Shown: positions 17,961 to 27,702, numbered from the stretch's first letter. The stretch: 64,000 nt of DNA from RGIG8745 sp045576655 (GCA_045576655.1 JAZNGW010000004.1:1-64000); one strand, 5' to 3'. Translations and numbers: made by a program. Notes: generated by a model from the sequence alone, not told the origin.

Positions 17961-19019
17961 ATGAAACTGTCACAATTCAAATTCAAACTCCCTGAAGAGA
18001 AAATCGCTTTGCATCCAACATTTCACCGCGATGAGTCACGCCTGATGGTTGTTCATCGCAAGACTGGAGAAATCGAGCACAAATTATTTAAGGACATACT
18101 TGAATATTTTGATGACAAAGATGCTTTCATCTTCAACGACACACAGGTTTTCCCTGCACGCTTATACGGAAACAAGGAGAAGACAGGCGCACGCATCGAG
18201 GTGTTCCTTTTGCGCGAACTCAACGAAGAGTTACGACTCTGGGACGTACTTGTTGACCCTGCCAGAAAAATCCGTATCGGCAATAAGTTGTACTTCGGCG
18301 AAGACAACTCAATGGTGGCAGAAGTAATCGACAACACTACTTCCCGCGGACGAACACTGCGTTTCCTCTACGATGGACCGCACGAAGAATTCAAGGAAGC
18401 CCTCTACGCTCTTGGCGAGGCTCCGCTCCCCGACTTCATCCGCAAGCGCCGCCCAGCAGAGAAAGAAGACATGGAGCGTTTCCAAACCATCTATGCCCGC
18501 CACGAAGGCGCTGTGACAGCACCTGCAACAGGTCTGCACTTCTCACGCGAACTAATGAAGCGCATGGAAATCAAGGGAGTAGAACAAGCATTCATCACCC
18601 TCCATGCCGGCCTTGGAAACTTCCGCGACATTGACGTGGAAGACCTCACAAAGCACAAGACTGACAGCGAACAGATGTTTGTCAACAAGGAAGCCTGCAA
18701 CATTGTGAACAACGCTAAAGACGGCGGACACAAGATTTGTGCGGTAGGCACAACTGTACTCCGCGCCATTGAAACAGCAGTAGGCCCAGGCGGACGCATC
18801 AAGGAATTTGAAGGATGGACCAACAAATTCATCTTCCCACCTTATGACTTCACCGTTGCAGACGCTCTCGTAGCCAACTTCCAGATGCCACTTTCAACAA
18901 TGCTGATGTTGATATGCGCATTCGGAGGTTACGACGTAATCATGTCGGCTTATGATGTAGCACTCAAGGAAGACTACCGCTTCGGCACATACGGCGACGC
19001 AATGCTCGTAATTGACTAA
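17961..19019 (+). CDS. queA: S-adenosylmethionine:tRNA ribosyltransferase-isomerase
   Basis: This 352-residue enzyme of queuosine synthesis transfers the ribosyl group of SAM to preQ1 in tRNA, giving epoxyqueuosine. Hallmarks are the N-terminal LPEEKIALHP and FNDTQVFPARL, the DFIRKRRP..ED..R.QTIYA segment and GLHFSREL and HAGLGNFRDI. It starts 11 bases after truB, so two tRNA-modification genes are grouped, followed at once by folK. Confidence 0.96.
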   Translation: MKLSQFKFKLPEEKIALHPTFHRDESRLMVVHRKTGEIEHKLFKDILEYFDDKDAFIFNDTQVFPARLYGNKEKTGARIEVFLLRELNEELRLWDVLVDPARKIRIGNKLYFGEDNSMVAEVIDNTTSRGRTLRFLYDGPHEEFKEALYALGEAPLPDFIRKRRPAEKEDMERFQTIYARHEGAVTAPATGLHFSRELMKRMEIKGVEQAFITLHAGLGNFRDIDVEDLTKHKTDSEQMFVNKEACNIVNNAKDGGHKICAVGTTVLRAIETAVGPGGRIKEFEGWTNKFIFPPYDFTVADALVANFQMPLSTMLMLICAFGGYDVIMSAYDVALKEDYRFGTYGDAMLVID

Positions 19020-19025
19020 GCACTA

Positions 19026-19430
19026 ATGGAAATATATCTTGGGCTGGGGTCTAACCTCGGAAACAAAAGTCTGAACCTGCAGACTGCCATAGATGAAATA
19101 GAGAAGCGGATTGGGCCAGTAGTGCGCCGGTCCGCTTTTATCGAATCAGAGCCATGGGGATTCGAAAGCAACAACACGTTTGTCAACGCCGTCATAGCAG
19201 TCGACACCGATATGCAACCTTTGGAGGTTCTTAGGATAACCCAGTCGATAGAGAAAGACCTTGGGCGCACTCAAAAATCAATCAACGGGAACTATTCTGA
19301 CAGAATCATCGACATTGATATACTGCTATTTGGCAATTTGAAGATTGAAACTCCCGAACTAACAATTCCACATCCGCGAATGAACGAAAGGGACTTCGTA
19401 ACTGTTCCGCTTAAAGAGGTCATGAACTGA
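19026..19430 (+). CDS. folK: 6-hydroxymethyl-dihydropterin pyrophosphokinase
   Basis: The 134-residue HPPK enzyme transfers pyrophosphate from ATP to the pterin, a step in folate synthesis. It shows GLGSNLGNK at the N-terminus, ESEPWGF, the metal-binding DIDIL and the C-terminal IPHPRM.ERDFV. It starts 6 bases after queA. Confidence 0.95.
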   Translation: MEIYLGLGSNLGNKSLNLQTAIDEIEKRIGPVVRRSAFIESEPWGFESNNTFVNAVIAVDTDMQPLEVLRITQSIEKDLGRTQKSINGNYSDRIIDIDILLFGNLKIETPELTIPHPRMNERDFVTVPLKEVMN

Positions 19431-19503
19431 ACCTCGCATCCGTAAAAAAAATGGGAATCTCTATAAAGTACACGAACAGAAACACTTTAAAGCACTCAAC
19501 AAT

Positions 19504-22287
19504 ATGCTAAACAAACTAATTGCCGTCGCTATATGCTGCATAACCTCGCTATCAGCTAATGCGCAGCACAGCGTTGAAGAGACCTCACCGTCAATTCACT
19601 GGGAGGAAGGCCAGCGTCTATGCAACAACGGCCACTATTACGGGGCATACTTATCGCTCGACAAATTTATCGAAAGTGTCGCTCACGATAAGGCCTTTAC
19701 CGACCAACGCTACACAGCAGATGCCAAAGCCCTACAGTTGGTCTGCTCATATCACCTTCGTCACGACGGTACTGCAGAACGTATCTCTGATTTCGTAAGC
19801 ATAAATCCCCAAAGCATATACGCAGACCGCCTCACTTTGCTCCGAGCCAACGCCCTCGTTTTGCAAGGACGCTATGGCGAAGCCATTGACATCTACAATG
19901 AAATTGACAAGGAATGCCTCCCTGCAGCCGAAAACGAGGAATGTTTACTATACGAAGCTATCTCATACATCAATACAGGTGAGAAGGATAAGGGAAAAGT
20001 ACTTCTGACTGTACTTAATGGCAGCAAAAGATTACGTACCGACCTGACGTTCTACAACGGATATATCAAATATACAGAAGGCGACTACGACGGCGCGCTC
20101 ACCGATTTCGAATCATGCGCCAACAGCAAATCCTACTGCACCAAAGCACCTCTATACATTGCCGACTGCCATCTCCAAACCGGCTACGCTAAGTCAGCAC
20201 AATCTATCGCAAGCGATTTCCGCAGGGCGTACCCTGAATCAGAACTCGCTAACGAAGCCATGCGCATCGAGGGAGAAGCATTTTACGAATCAAGCAATTA
20301 TAGCAACGCCATGCCGCTACTTGAAGAATACGTCAAGATAGAACCGTCGGCAAAGCGTTCTGCGCTCTACCGACTCGGCATGACATACTTCAAGACCAAC
20401 GAATACGGTAAAGCAGCACCAGTCTTGGCAAAAAGCGCTTCGAACAATGTCGATGAAATGGCGCAAAACGCTTGGTTGCACGCTGGCATCAGTTATCTCC
20501 AGCTCGGCAACAAGAAACAAGCAGGCATAGCATTTCAGCAAGCGAGCGAGATGCCTTTTGACAAGTCTGTGCAAGAAGAAGCCATGTACAACCACGCTCT
20601 TACGCTTCATGACGGCGGAGAGATGGGCTTTGGGAAATCTGTCACAGCCTTTGAGCGTTTCCTCAACAACTATCCCAATTCACGATACAGAGAGGATGTG
20701 GCCAAGCACCTCACTGAGGTATATCTGACAAATAAGAACTACCATGCCTCGCTTGCCTCAATCAACAAAATCAAGAATCCTAACAATAAGATTCTCGAAG
20801 CAAAGCAGAAAGTGCTACTCAATTTGGCTATCAACTACATGAGTATGGGCAAATACAAGTTGGCAAACGAGCATGCATCAAGCGCCATAGCCATTGGCAA
20901 GCGCGATCTCCAGTCGCTCGCCGAGGCCTATTATTGGCGTGGCGAGGCAAACTACCGCCTCAACAATTTTCAAGGCGCGTTTAACGACATGAGCACCTAT
21001 GCCAACACCACGACAGACCGTGGCACTAACTACTGTTATTCCTTCTACTGCATGGGATATGCACAGTTCAAGCAGAAGCAATACCAGAAGGCCACTCCGC
21101 ATTTCAAGCGCTACACCGAACTTGCGGCAAAGAACAGCAACATCGCCGTCCTGAGCGATGCCTACAACCGCCTGGGCGACTGCCTTTTCGATGCTCGTAA
21201 AGACGATGAAGCCTACAACGCATACAAAAAAGCGTATGAAACCGACCGTACTCAAGGAGACTATGCACTTCTCCAACAAGCCATGATTGCAGGCCTTCAG
21301 GGCAAAAGTTCGGAAAAGATCGAGATTCTCGACAAAATGCAAAGCGAGTATGGCAAATCCCAATATGGCGCCGACGCCCTCTATGAGCAAGGACGCACGT
21401 ACATCCACAGCGGCAAAAAGGCTGAGGCTATTGAGACATTCAGCAAGATTGTCAAGTCTTACCCTAACAGCATCATTGCTGCCAAGTCTGCAAACGAACT
21501 GGGGTTGCTGTACGCTGAAGCTGGCGACATCCAAAAATCCATAGGTTTCTACACAGACGTAGTAAACACCTATCCTAATTCAGCCGAAACACAGACCGCT
21601 CTATCATCTCTAAAAGATATATACACAGACTTAGGACGCATCAATGATTATGCCGCTATCGCAAGTAAAGCCGGAAAGAGTCTCACTCCTGCCGAACTCG
21701 ATGAAATGGAGCTATTAGTAGCTAAACGCGCTCATAATAACGGCGACTACGAACAAGCCATCAGCCACTATCGCCAGTTGGGGGAACAGACACAATCGGC
21801 CGACATGCGCATAGAGGCTGCAGCAGGCGAGATGCGCTGCGCAAGCGAAGTCAAGAACTTCAACTTGTGCATCGAAGCGGCAACACGGCTCATTTCCGAC
21901 AGCCGCATCACACCTGAACTGAAGGCTGAGGCCCTGTTCCGACGTGCTGAAAGTTGCAATGCAACAGGCAAGCCTACCGAAGTCATCGCAGACTGGCAAA
22001 CATTGTCGGCCAACACAACATCAGAATACGGCGCTCAAGCCAATATCAGATTGGCGGAATACGCCTACAACACCGAGCAATACAAGGCTGCGGAGGATGT
22101 TCTGCTGAAGTTTATCGATTCAGGAACCCCTCACACCTACTGGCTTGCACGCGGATTTATCCTCCTCGCCGACGTTTACAACAAGACTGACCGCCAGATC
22201 GACGCCGAGCAATACCTCTTGTCGCTCAAGAGCAACTACACTGAAAACGAAGAAATCAATAAGATGATTGAAGAAAGACTGAAGTAA
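19504..22287 (+). CDS. Exported tetratricopeptide-repeat protein
   Basis: The 927-residue protein begins with a signal peptide (MLNKLIAVAICCITSLSANA) and contains many TPR units along its whole length (for example residues 250-330, 500-620 and 640-700, with A..LG..Y...G....A...Y patterns). Periplasmic TPR proteins of this size act as scaffolds for outer-membrane or secretion complexes. The next gene, 6 bases downstream, encodes an outer-membrane barrel, so the two probably work together. No catalytic motif is seen and the exact function is unknown. Confidence 0.85.
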   Translation: MLNKLIAVAICCITSLSANAQHSVEETSPSIHWEEGQRLCNNGHYYGAYLSLDKFIESVAHDKAFTDQRYTADAKALQLVCSYHLRHDGTAERISDFVSINPQSIYADRLTLLRANALVLQGRYGEAIDIYNEIDKECLPAAENEECLLYEAISYINTGEKDKGKVLLTVLNGSKRLRTDLTFYNGYIKYTEGDYDGALTDFESCANSKSYCTKAPLYIADCHLQTGYAKSAQSIASDFRRAYPESELANEAMRIEGEAFYESSNYSNAMPLLEEYVKIEPSAKRSALYRLGMTYFKTNEYGKAAPVLAKSASNNVDEMAQNAWLHAGISYLQLGNKKQAGIAFQQASEMPFDKSVQEEAMYNHALTLHDGGEMGFGKSVTAFERFLNNYPNSRYREDVAKHLTEVYLTNKNYHASLASINKIKNPNNKILEAKQKVLLNLAINYMSMGKYKLANEHASSAIAIGKRDLQSLAEAYYWRGEANYRLNNFQGAFNDMSTYANTTTDRGTNYCYSFYCMGYAQFKQKQYQKATPHFKRYTELAAKNSNIAVLSDAYNRLGDCLFDARKDDEAYNAYKKAYETDRTQGDYALLQQAMIAGLQGKSSEKIEILDKMQSEYGKSQYGADALYEQGRTYIHSGKKAEAIETFSKIVKSYPNSIIAAKSANELGLLYAEAGDIQKSIGFYTDVVNTYPNSAETQTALSSLKDIYTDLGRINDYAAIASKAGKSLTPAELDEMELLVAKRAHNNGDYEQAISHYRQLGEQTQSADMRIEAAAGEMRCASEVKNFNLCIEAATRLISDSRITPELKAEALFRRAESCNATGKPTEVIADWQTLSANTTSEYGAQANIRLAEYAYNTEQYKAAEDVLLKFIDSGTPHTYWLARGFILLADVYNKTDRQIDAEQYLLSLKSNYTENEEINKMIEERLK

Positions 22288-22292
22288 AAGAT

Positions 22293-23957
22293 ATGTCAAA
22301 ATTAAGAACAACTGCATTACTGACACTCTTGTCAGTCCTTCCAGCAATGGCACAAATGGACAATGTCATTGATGTGGAGCACGTATACAAACCAGAGATT
22401 AAGGATGCCAACAAGATAAACATCCAGCCGGAAATAAAGACCACAACTATCAAGCGCAGTCCCGTAAGCTACGCCCTCACGTCTGTACCGGTAAAAAATC
22501 ACACATTCTCCCCTCTGTGGGCGACCAAAGGCGACAATGCTTACGAAAGCGCTCCTCGTCGATTTGTCACTATTGGAGGCGGTACGGAAGGAAACATACT
22601 CGGTCGTGTAGCCGTAGGACTGGAGTTTGACAAGCATAATTCGCTCGACATCAATCTCGGTCTGCATGGTCACAATGCCAAGGTGGAGCACTCCGACATC
22701 GACAACAAAGACTGGAAGAGCCGATTCTATTCGGCAACCGCATCAGTGGACTACACCCACAAACTCTCGTCAGCATCATCCCTGTTTGTCAAAGCAGACT
22801 ACGAAAGCCAGGTGTACAACTACCAACAGAGCATTTCGGACGGCACTTCTGCCATGCCTACCGACAAGCAGCACAACACTCTTGCAGGCTTCAGTGCGGG
22901 CGTCACCCCTTACAGTATGGGCAACTTCGCTATTGGCGGAGAAGCGGGTTATGAACTGTTCAGCCAGAAGTACCTCACCACGTTCGACGACAAGTGCAGT
23001 GAAGGCTTCCTTTACGCCAATGCCAATGCGGCATATAAGTTTGGTTCCGCCGGCAGCATCGGTCTTAACCTCTCGTTTGTCAGCACATCCTACTCCGACG
23101 GCATCGACGGATACTCCAACTTTGGCCTGCGCCCTCACTATCGTTGGAGCAATAAACGGATGGACATCAAGGCAGGTGTCTATGTCGGCACTCTCGGCTT
23201 TGCACCCGACATGAGCATCACTTACCACTTGCGCCCTTCTTTCGACATCTATGCCGATATTACCGGAGGCGACGTGACTGCAACCGGCACCTTCCGTTCC
23301 CTCACAACCGCTACACCTTATTGGGCGCTCGTTTCAACCAGCACACCGGAAGAGTACAGCGCTAAAGTTGAAATGCAACAACAGTTCAACCAATTGTCAG
23401 CACGTGCAGGTCTGCGATTCAGTCCTTTCAACGGACTCAACATTGACGCAAATGCCGGCTACGAACTCTCCGACAACCGCATGGAGTTCATGCCTGCATA
23501 CCTTGACACTCCGCACAACCTCTACGCCGCTGCGTTCTTTGCCGACGGCAACCGCTTCTTCGTCAATGCCAACCTCACCTACAACTACAAGGACCGCCTG
23601 TCGGTAAACCTCGCCAACCAGTTCAACTCCTGGACCATTGACGACAAGGACATCGCCACCGACGAAGCCCTTTGGCGTCCCGTCATCGACCTCGACTGGA
23701 GCGCATCACTGCGCATCGTTGGCGGACTCCGCATCGGTGCAGACTTCCGTATGCAGACATTCAAGGACGGCGACGACTACGGATACACCCGCCCTACTAC
23801 CGCAAATCTCGGCGCATCTGTCTCGTACACACTCAACTGCCTCCCGCTCACGGTCTATGTCAAGGGCAACAACCTGCTCAATCAGGACTACGACAGTTAT
23901 ATCGGATACCGCACTCCAGGCACCAACGTCATAGCCGGAGCGGCAATAACATTCTAA
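22293..23957 (+). CDS. Outer-membrane beta-barrel protein (TonB-receptor-like, no plug)
   Basis: The 554-residue protein has a signal peptide (ending AMAQ), then alternating amphipathic strands rich in Tyr, Asn and Gly, and ends with an aromatic C-terminal strand (NVIAGAAITF). This fits a barrel of the TonB-dependent receptor type. The plug domain and TonB box are missing, and the length is below that of a true receptor. It is transcribed directly after the TPR gene. The ligand or role is unknown. Confidence 0.75.
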   Translation: MSKLRTTALLTLLSVLPAMAQMDNVIDVEHVYKPEIKDANKINIQPEIKTTTIKRSPVSYALTSVPVKNHTFSPLWATKGDNAYESAPRRFVTIGGGTEGNILGRVAVGLEFDKHNSLDINLGLHGHNAKVEHSDIDNKDWKSRFYSATASVDYTHKLSSASSLFVKADYESQVYNYQQSISDGTSAMPTDKQHNTLAGFSAGVTPYSMGNFAIGGEAGYELFSQKYLTTFDDKCSEGFLYANANAAYKFGSAGSIGLNLSFVSTSYSDGIDGYSNFGLRPHYRWSNKRMDIKAGVYVGTLGFAPDMSITYHLRPSFDIYADITGGDVTATGTFRSLTTATPYWALVSTSTPEEYSAKVEMQQQFNQLSARAGLRFSPFNGLNIDANAGYELSDNRMEFMPAYLDTPHNLYAAAFFADGNRFFVNANLTYNYKDRLSVNLANQFNSWTIDDKDIATDEALWRPVIDLDWSASLRIVGGLRIGADFRMQTFKDGDDYGYTRPTTANLGASVSYTLNCLPLTVYVKGNNLLNQDYDSYIGYRTPGTNVIAGAAITF

Positions 23958-23967
23958 CAAGCCATCC

Positions 23968-24798
23968 ATGCGCACATCTATCATAACCCTGCTGCTATTC
24001 CTTGCCACATCGCTGCACGCCAACGACAGCATTCATGTGGCAATACTTGGCGACTCCAACACATGGCTCGGAGGCGACCAATGCGACCAGCCACGCGGAT
24101 GGAACACATGGTTCCGCGAAGCCTTCCGCCCCGCATCGTGCCGAAGCTACGCTCGCAGCGGAGCCACATGGACCAACACCGTCCGGACCAAGTTAAACCC
24201 AGAGGAGAACACCGCCGTGCTCAGCGACGACAACGTGGCATACAACCAAATTGTACGCCTCAAAGAAGCCTGCAAGAGCGGCACACAGCCATCGCCCCAC
24301 ATCATCCTCATAGCCCTCGGCACCAACGACGCATGGTTCACGAAGCATCGCCCCGGACTGTTCGACATAAGTCCACAGCAGGCCTTCGCCTCCGACAGTA
24401 CGACAATCCATCGCCACCCGTCCACCGTGCTCAGCCTGGCCGAATCCGTGCGCTACGGATGCGAAATGCTTGCCGACGCCCTTCCCGACGCACAAATCAT
24501 ACTGCTCACCCCCATGCAGTCGACATCCATCCCCTACGACAACATACGCCGCACGGGCGACATCATTGAGGAATGCGCCAACCGCATGAGCATCCCCGTC
24601 ATCAGGCTTGACAAGGAAAGTTGCGTCAGCAGTCTGCGCGAGAAGCACGAAAAGCATTTCACCACCGACGGCACACACACCAGCGAGGAAGGCGCACGCC
24701 GCAACGGACGGTTCGTAGCCAACAAAGTGAGATCACTTCTACATGTTAGTCCTAATAAGACAAAGCTCCGTTCTCATCAATCCCTTCAGCAGAAATAA
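23968..24798 (+). CDS. SGNH/GDSL-family hydrolase with replaced C-terminus
   Basis: The 276-residue exported protein shows the SGNH blocks: GDSN near residues 29-32 (nucleophile Ser), GTND (Asn) and DGTH (Asp-His). Such enzymes are esterases or lipases, often acting on acetylated or acylated glycans. The natural 3' end has been displaced. After ANKV the protein continues RSLLHVSPNKTKLRSHQSLQQK, encoded by the AT-rich insert, whereas the displaced end at 27434-27522 encodes RSLMHWQ and a stop. The catalytic residues all lie before the junction, so the enzyme may still work. The 3' end overlaps the convergent MG2-type gene by 47 bp. Confidence 0.85.
   Translation: MRTSIITLLLFLATSLHANDSIHVAILGDSNTWLGGDQCDQPRGWNTWFREAFRPASCRSYARSGATWTNTVRTKLNPEENTAVLSDDNVAYNQIVRLKEACKSGTQPSPHIILIALGTNDAWFTKHRPGLFDISPQQAFASDSTTIHRHPSTVLSLAESVRYGCEMLADALPDAQIILLTPMQSTSIPYDNIRRTGDIIEECANRMSIPVIRLDKESCVSSLREKHEKHFTTDGTHTSEEGARRNGRFVANKVRSLLHVSPNKTKLRSHQSLQQK
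24665..24729 (+). repeat. 65-bp direct repeat at left edge of the AT-rich islet
   Basis: This matches 27434-27498 at 63 of 65 bases. It covers the block-V region of the SGNH hydrolase (DGTHTSEEGARRNGR). Both mismatches lie in the first third (C/T at 24672 and G/A at 24683). Confidence 0.9.
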
Positions 24799-27310
24799 CA
24801 AGTTTTTTAGCAGAACCATTATTATAAAAAACGACCTTAGCTACCCCATCCTTATTAGTTGTAATATTCGGATTCCAATATAACGTTCTGCGAAAATCTT
24901 CTTCTGGAAGTAAAACCGAATAATCAGGATTAACATAACTTTGAGGGACAGCAAATCCTTCAAAATGAGTATAACGCATTCCTATCTCTGGCCTTCGTTT
25001 ATAAAAATGAGTATAAACATGAATTATAATGCACCTAATATCTTCCAGCCCTATTCTTGACAAGAAACGTTGCGATTTAGTCTGACTCTCCGATATGTAT
25101 ACAGATTTTATTTGATCTATTGAAACAGGGAAATAGTCACTAACTATATCAAACGATGATTTTTGCTCCAAATTACAAGAATAACGTGAAGGCAAACCTG
25201 TAGCAAACATAAATGAATTATTTACGAACCAAACTATTGGCAAATTCTTATACGAAGGCCCATATTCCATTAAATTATATTCAATTCTTGCATAAGGCGA
25301 CATACCGCTTATATCTCCGCCTGAAAACTGAAAATTTTTGTTTTTTTCAGCCAACCATTCACACAACGACGGTGGCATCTCCCCCTCATCTATATAAGAC
25401 TCCGCATCATTTCCACACAAATACATCAAATTAGACAACCATGCTCCATCTGATTCAGATACCCATACTTTTTTTGCCCCCTTAGCATATTTTGCCTCAA
25501 TCACAACATCTTCAAGAAGGAAAATAGAATCCTGAGAAATATTTACCGTATCCACACCACCTTCAATCAAAACATTTGAGGACTCCAAAGGAATTTGCTT
25601 TGTTTCATAATAATCATAAGCCTTAGCCTTCGGGGAAAAATTTCTATCTATCCCTATTTTGTATTTTTTATTAACATCATTTACACTTGTCCTCATTATC
25701 ATTGTAAAATCGCCATAGCAATCAGGTACGTTAAAAGTGTAATATCCCTTTTCACCCGTCAATGTTGTGCCTGATAAAACATCATCGTATCTATTATACA
25801 ACGTTATACCTAACTCTACAGAGTCCACTCTGTTCTTCGCTCTTTCTTGGCGTAATTGGCCCAAAAGTAGCAACTGTTTTTCTGCAGGATGAATAATGTG
25901 CATTTTTTTCAATCCATTCATCATCTCAAAATCGTATTTGCGCCATCCTTGCACCAACATTAACAAATCTGCAGCAAAACGATGTTCGAAATCATCACTC
26001 TCCAAATAATATTTAGCATTTCTCACATACCCCTTCAAATCCGACGATAACAAATGCCAAGTTACAGCATTAATATCAACCCCTTTTACTTCTGAATCAG
26101 CATCTCTAACTGCTAAAGAAAAGTTTGTCATCGGCTTTGAAGTTTTAAATTCAATCTCTACAGGCTTATAAGGCAACAAAAAGCCACTCTTCACGACTGC
26201 ACTAATATTTTTATGCATTGACTTCCTGGGATATATAAAAAACATTCGATGAGCCCATACTGCACCTGACCTATCAAATAAATAAGCCTCATTAATCCCT
26301 TCTGGAATATCTTTTCTACAAAAGGAAACAACCCAATCTTTTTCAGAAACGGTTGTATAATCCCAAATCACAGAATTCCCCTTATGCATCAGGCACAAAC
26401 CCATATTCTGCCCCACAAAGTGCTCGGTAGTATTAATTTTTACTTTTATAGAATCATCATCCATGACATCTAATCGAATAACACATCCTTTATTTCTTAC
26501 TTCAGGCAACTTAACACGAGTATTCTTTTTATTTTTACCGTTTATACACAAATAAACATCGCCATCCAAATCAGGAGTATATTCAAAAATACCACGTCCT
26601 TCTCTAATTGTTTCTACTTCTGATAAAACTTCATTTTTCGAATCCAACAACACACCTTTTACTTCAGAATTGTCAGTATAACCATTCTGAATTTCAAATG
26701 CCACACGACTTTTAATACCTTCAACTAAAGAACCACTTTCAGGAAAAAAACGAACAACATCCCCACGATTTATTTTCTTCTTAACAAAGCCATCCGTGTC
26801 ATCAACATCTAATCTATAAGATGTGTTTGATGCATCTAATACTAATTCAGAATAATCACCAGCCTCTTTAGGAGGATAAAAGATAGGGAGAACTCTTGAA
26901 AAAACATTATCTTCACCCCAATTTAACATATACCTTGTATAAGCACGTATTTCATAAAATCCGGAAATAAAAATATCATCCAATTTAAAATCACCTACTG
27001 CACAACTATCTTTTATCTTCAACTTCACAGATTTAACCACGTCGCCTAAAGGATTAAGCAGTTCCACATAAAGCACACCACTTTTAGGAGCTCCACTAAT
27101 ATCATTAGGGCTGATCACATATGCCTTGAAGCATAACCTTTCCCCTATAAAGTAACCTGTATTATCCAGATGCAAATAAACCTTTTCCTGAGGCAAAACC
27201 TTGTTAAACATATTAGCATGCCACACCAAACTATCGCACCATACGCTCTTCTGCGCATATAGCGGACAAATCAATAGTCGCATTGCACATGCTAAAAATA
27301 ATATTCGCAT
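24752..27310 (-). CDS. MG2-type exported surface protein, full length
   Basis: The protein is about 852 residues from the ATG at 27310, which gives a clean signal peptide (MRILFLACAMRLLICPLYAQ); an upstream ATG at 27322 adds four residues. Residues about 35-140 form a macroglobulin-like MG2 domain (EKVYLHLDNTGYFIGE, FKAYV, GFYEIRAYTRYM). Further beta-rich domains follow, including a carboxypeptidase-regulatory-like stretch (LTGEKGYYTFNVPD, about residue 520). The C-terminal part carries the family motif EDFRRTLYWNPN, shared with the gene ending at 840. The gene is strikingly AT-rich compared with its neighbours and lies on the opposite strand, inside a 65-bp direct repeat, so it is probably acquired. 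Its function is unknown. Confidence 0.85.
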   Translation of the reverse strand: MRILFLACAMRLLICPLYAQKSVWCDSLVWHANMFNKVLPQEKVYLHLDNTGYFIGERLCFKAYVISPNDISGAPKSGVLYVELLNPLGDVVKSVKLKIKDSCAVGDFKLDDIFISGFYEIRAYTRYMLNWGEDNVFSRVLPIFYPPKEAGDYSELVLDASNTSYRLDVDDTDGFVKKKINRGDVVRFFPESGSLVEGIKSRVAFEIQNGYTDNSEVKGVLLDSKNEVLSEVETIREGRGIFEYTPDLDGDVYLCINGKNKKNTRVKLPEVRNKGCVIRLDVMDDDSIKVKINTTEHFVGQNMGLCLMHKGNSVIWDYTTVSEKDWVVSFCRKDIPEGINEAYLFDRSGAVWAHRMFFIYPRKSMHKNISAVVKSGFLLPYKPVEIEFKTSKPMTNFSLAVRDADSEVKGVDINAVTWHLLSSDLKGYVRNAKYYLESDDFEHRFAADLLMLVQGWRKYDFEMMNGLKKMHIIHPAEKQLLLLGQLRQERAKNRVDSVELGITLYNRYDDVLSGTTLTGEKGYYTFNVPDCYGDFTMIMRTSVNDVNKKYKIGIDRNFSPKAKAYDYYETKQIPLESSNVLIEGGVDTVNISQDSIFLLEDVVIEAKYAKGAKKVWVSESDGAWLSNLMYLCGNDAESYIDEGEMPPSLCEWLAEKNKNFQFSGGDISGMSPYARIEYNLMEYGPSYKNLPIVWFVNNSFMFATGLPSRYSCNLEQKSSFDIVSDYFPVSIDQIKSVYISESQTKSQRFLSRIGLEDIRCIIIHVYTHFYKRRPEIGMRYTHFEGFAVPQSYVNPDYSVLLPEEDFRRTLYWNPNITTNKDGVAKVVFYNNGSAKKLVISAEGIDENGALSY

Positions 27311-27433
27311 CACTTCTCGCATGAAAATACTATTACAATTCCTGAATCACTACTATCCTCGACTATACTTCTTCATGATAGTTTAAAATTCACAAAAGCA
27401 TTACTCACAAATAGTCGTTTTTACAACCAGTAG

Positions 27434-27522
27434 CCGACGGTACACACACCAACGAGGAAGGCGCACGCCGCAACGGACGGTTCGTAGCCAACAAAGTGCG
27501 CTCTTTGATGCACTGGCAATAA
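27434..27522 (+). pseudogene. Displaced 3' end of an SGNH hydrolase gene
   Basis: The frame encodes DGTHTNEEGARRNGR, FVANKVRSLMHWQ and a stop, which is the expected C-terminus of the hydrolase at 23968. The first 65 bases (27434-27498) repeat 24665-24729. Upstream of the repeat the similarity stops abruptly, so this is not a complete second gene. Confidence 0.85.
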
Positions 27523-27537
27523 AAACACATACCACCC

Positions 27538-27625
27538 ACGAGCGCTCATTCATTTATCAACGAGCGCTCATTCATTTTTCAACGAGGGCTCAAAAATTTT
27601 CAAACGAGGGCTCGTTGATTTTACC
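27538..27625. repeat. 22-bp phased array, family A (copy A1), 4 units
   Basis: Four 22-bp units start at 27538, 27560, 27582 and 27604, each with ACGAG(C/G)GCTC followed by an AT-rich tail. The core GAGCGCTC is a perfect palindrome in units 1 and 2 and GAGGGCTC in units 3 and 4. It lies in the spacer upstream of the Nudix gene. Confidence 0.9.
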
Positions 27626-27646
27626 GCACCCAAGTTACCGCTTCCA

Positions 27647-27702
27647 AACGCTGCAGCGTTTACAAATCAATGCTTAAGCATTTTTCCTCAAACGCTTAAG
27701 CG
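27647..27702. repeat. 22-bp phased palindromes, family D (copy D1), 3 units
   Basis: AACGCTGCAGCGTT (27647), AATGCTTAAGCATT (27669) and AACGCTTAAGCG (27691) start exactly 22 bp apart and are all perfect palindromes. They follow array A1 and precede the Nudix promoter by 50 bp. A run of Ts follows the third, so a terminator role for RNA hairpins is possible. Confidence 0.85.

Noticed and set aside
24730..27433. Insertion sequence or integrative element with its own recombinase
   Set aside because: The only gene in the interval is the MG2-type gene; no transposase or integrase and no terminal inverted repeats were seen. It is reported as an islet of unknown mechanism.
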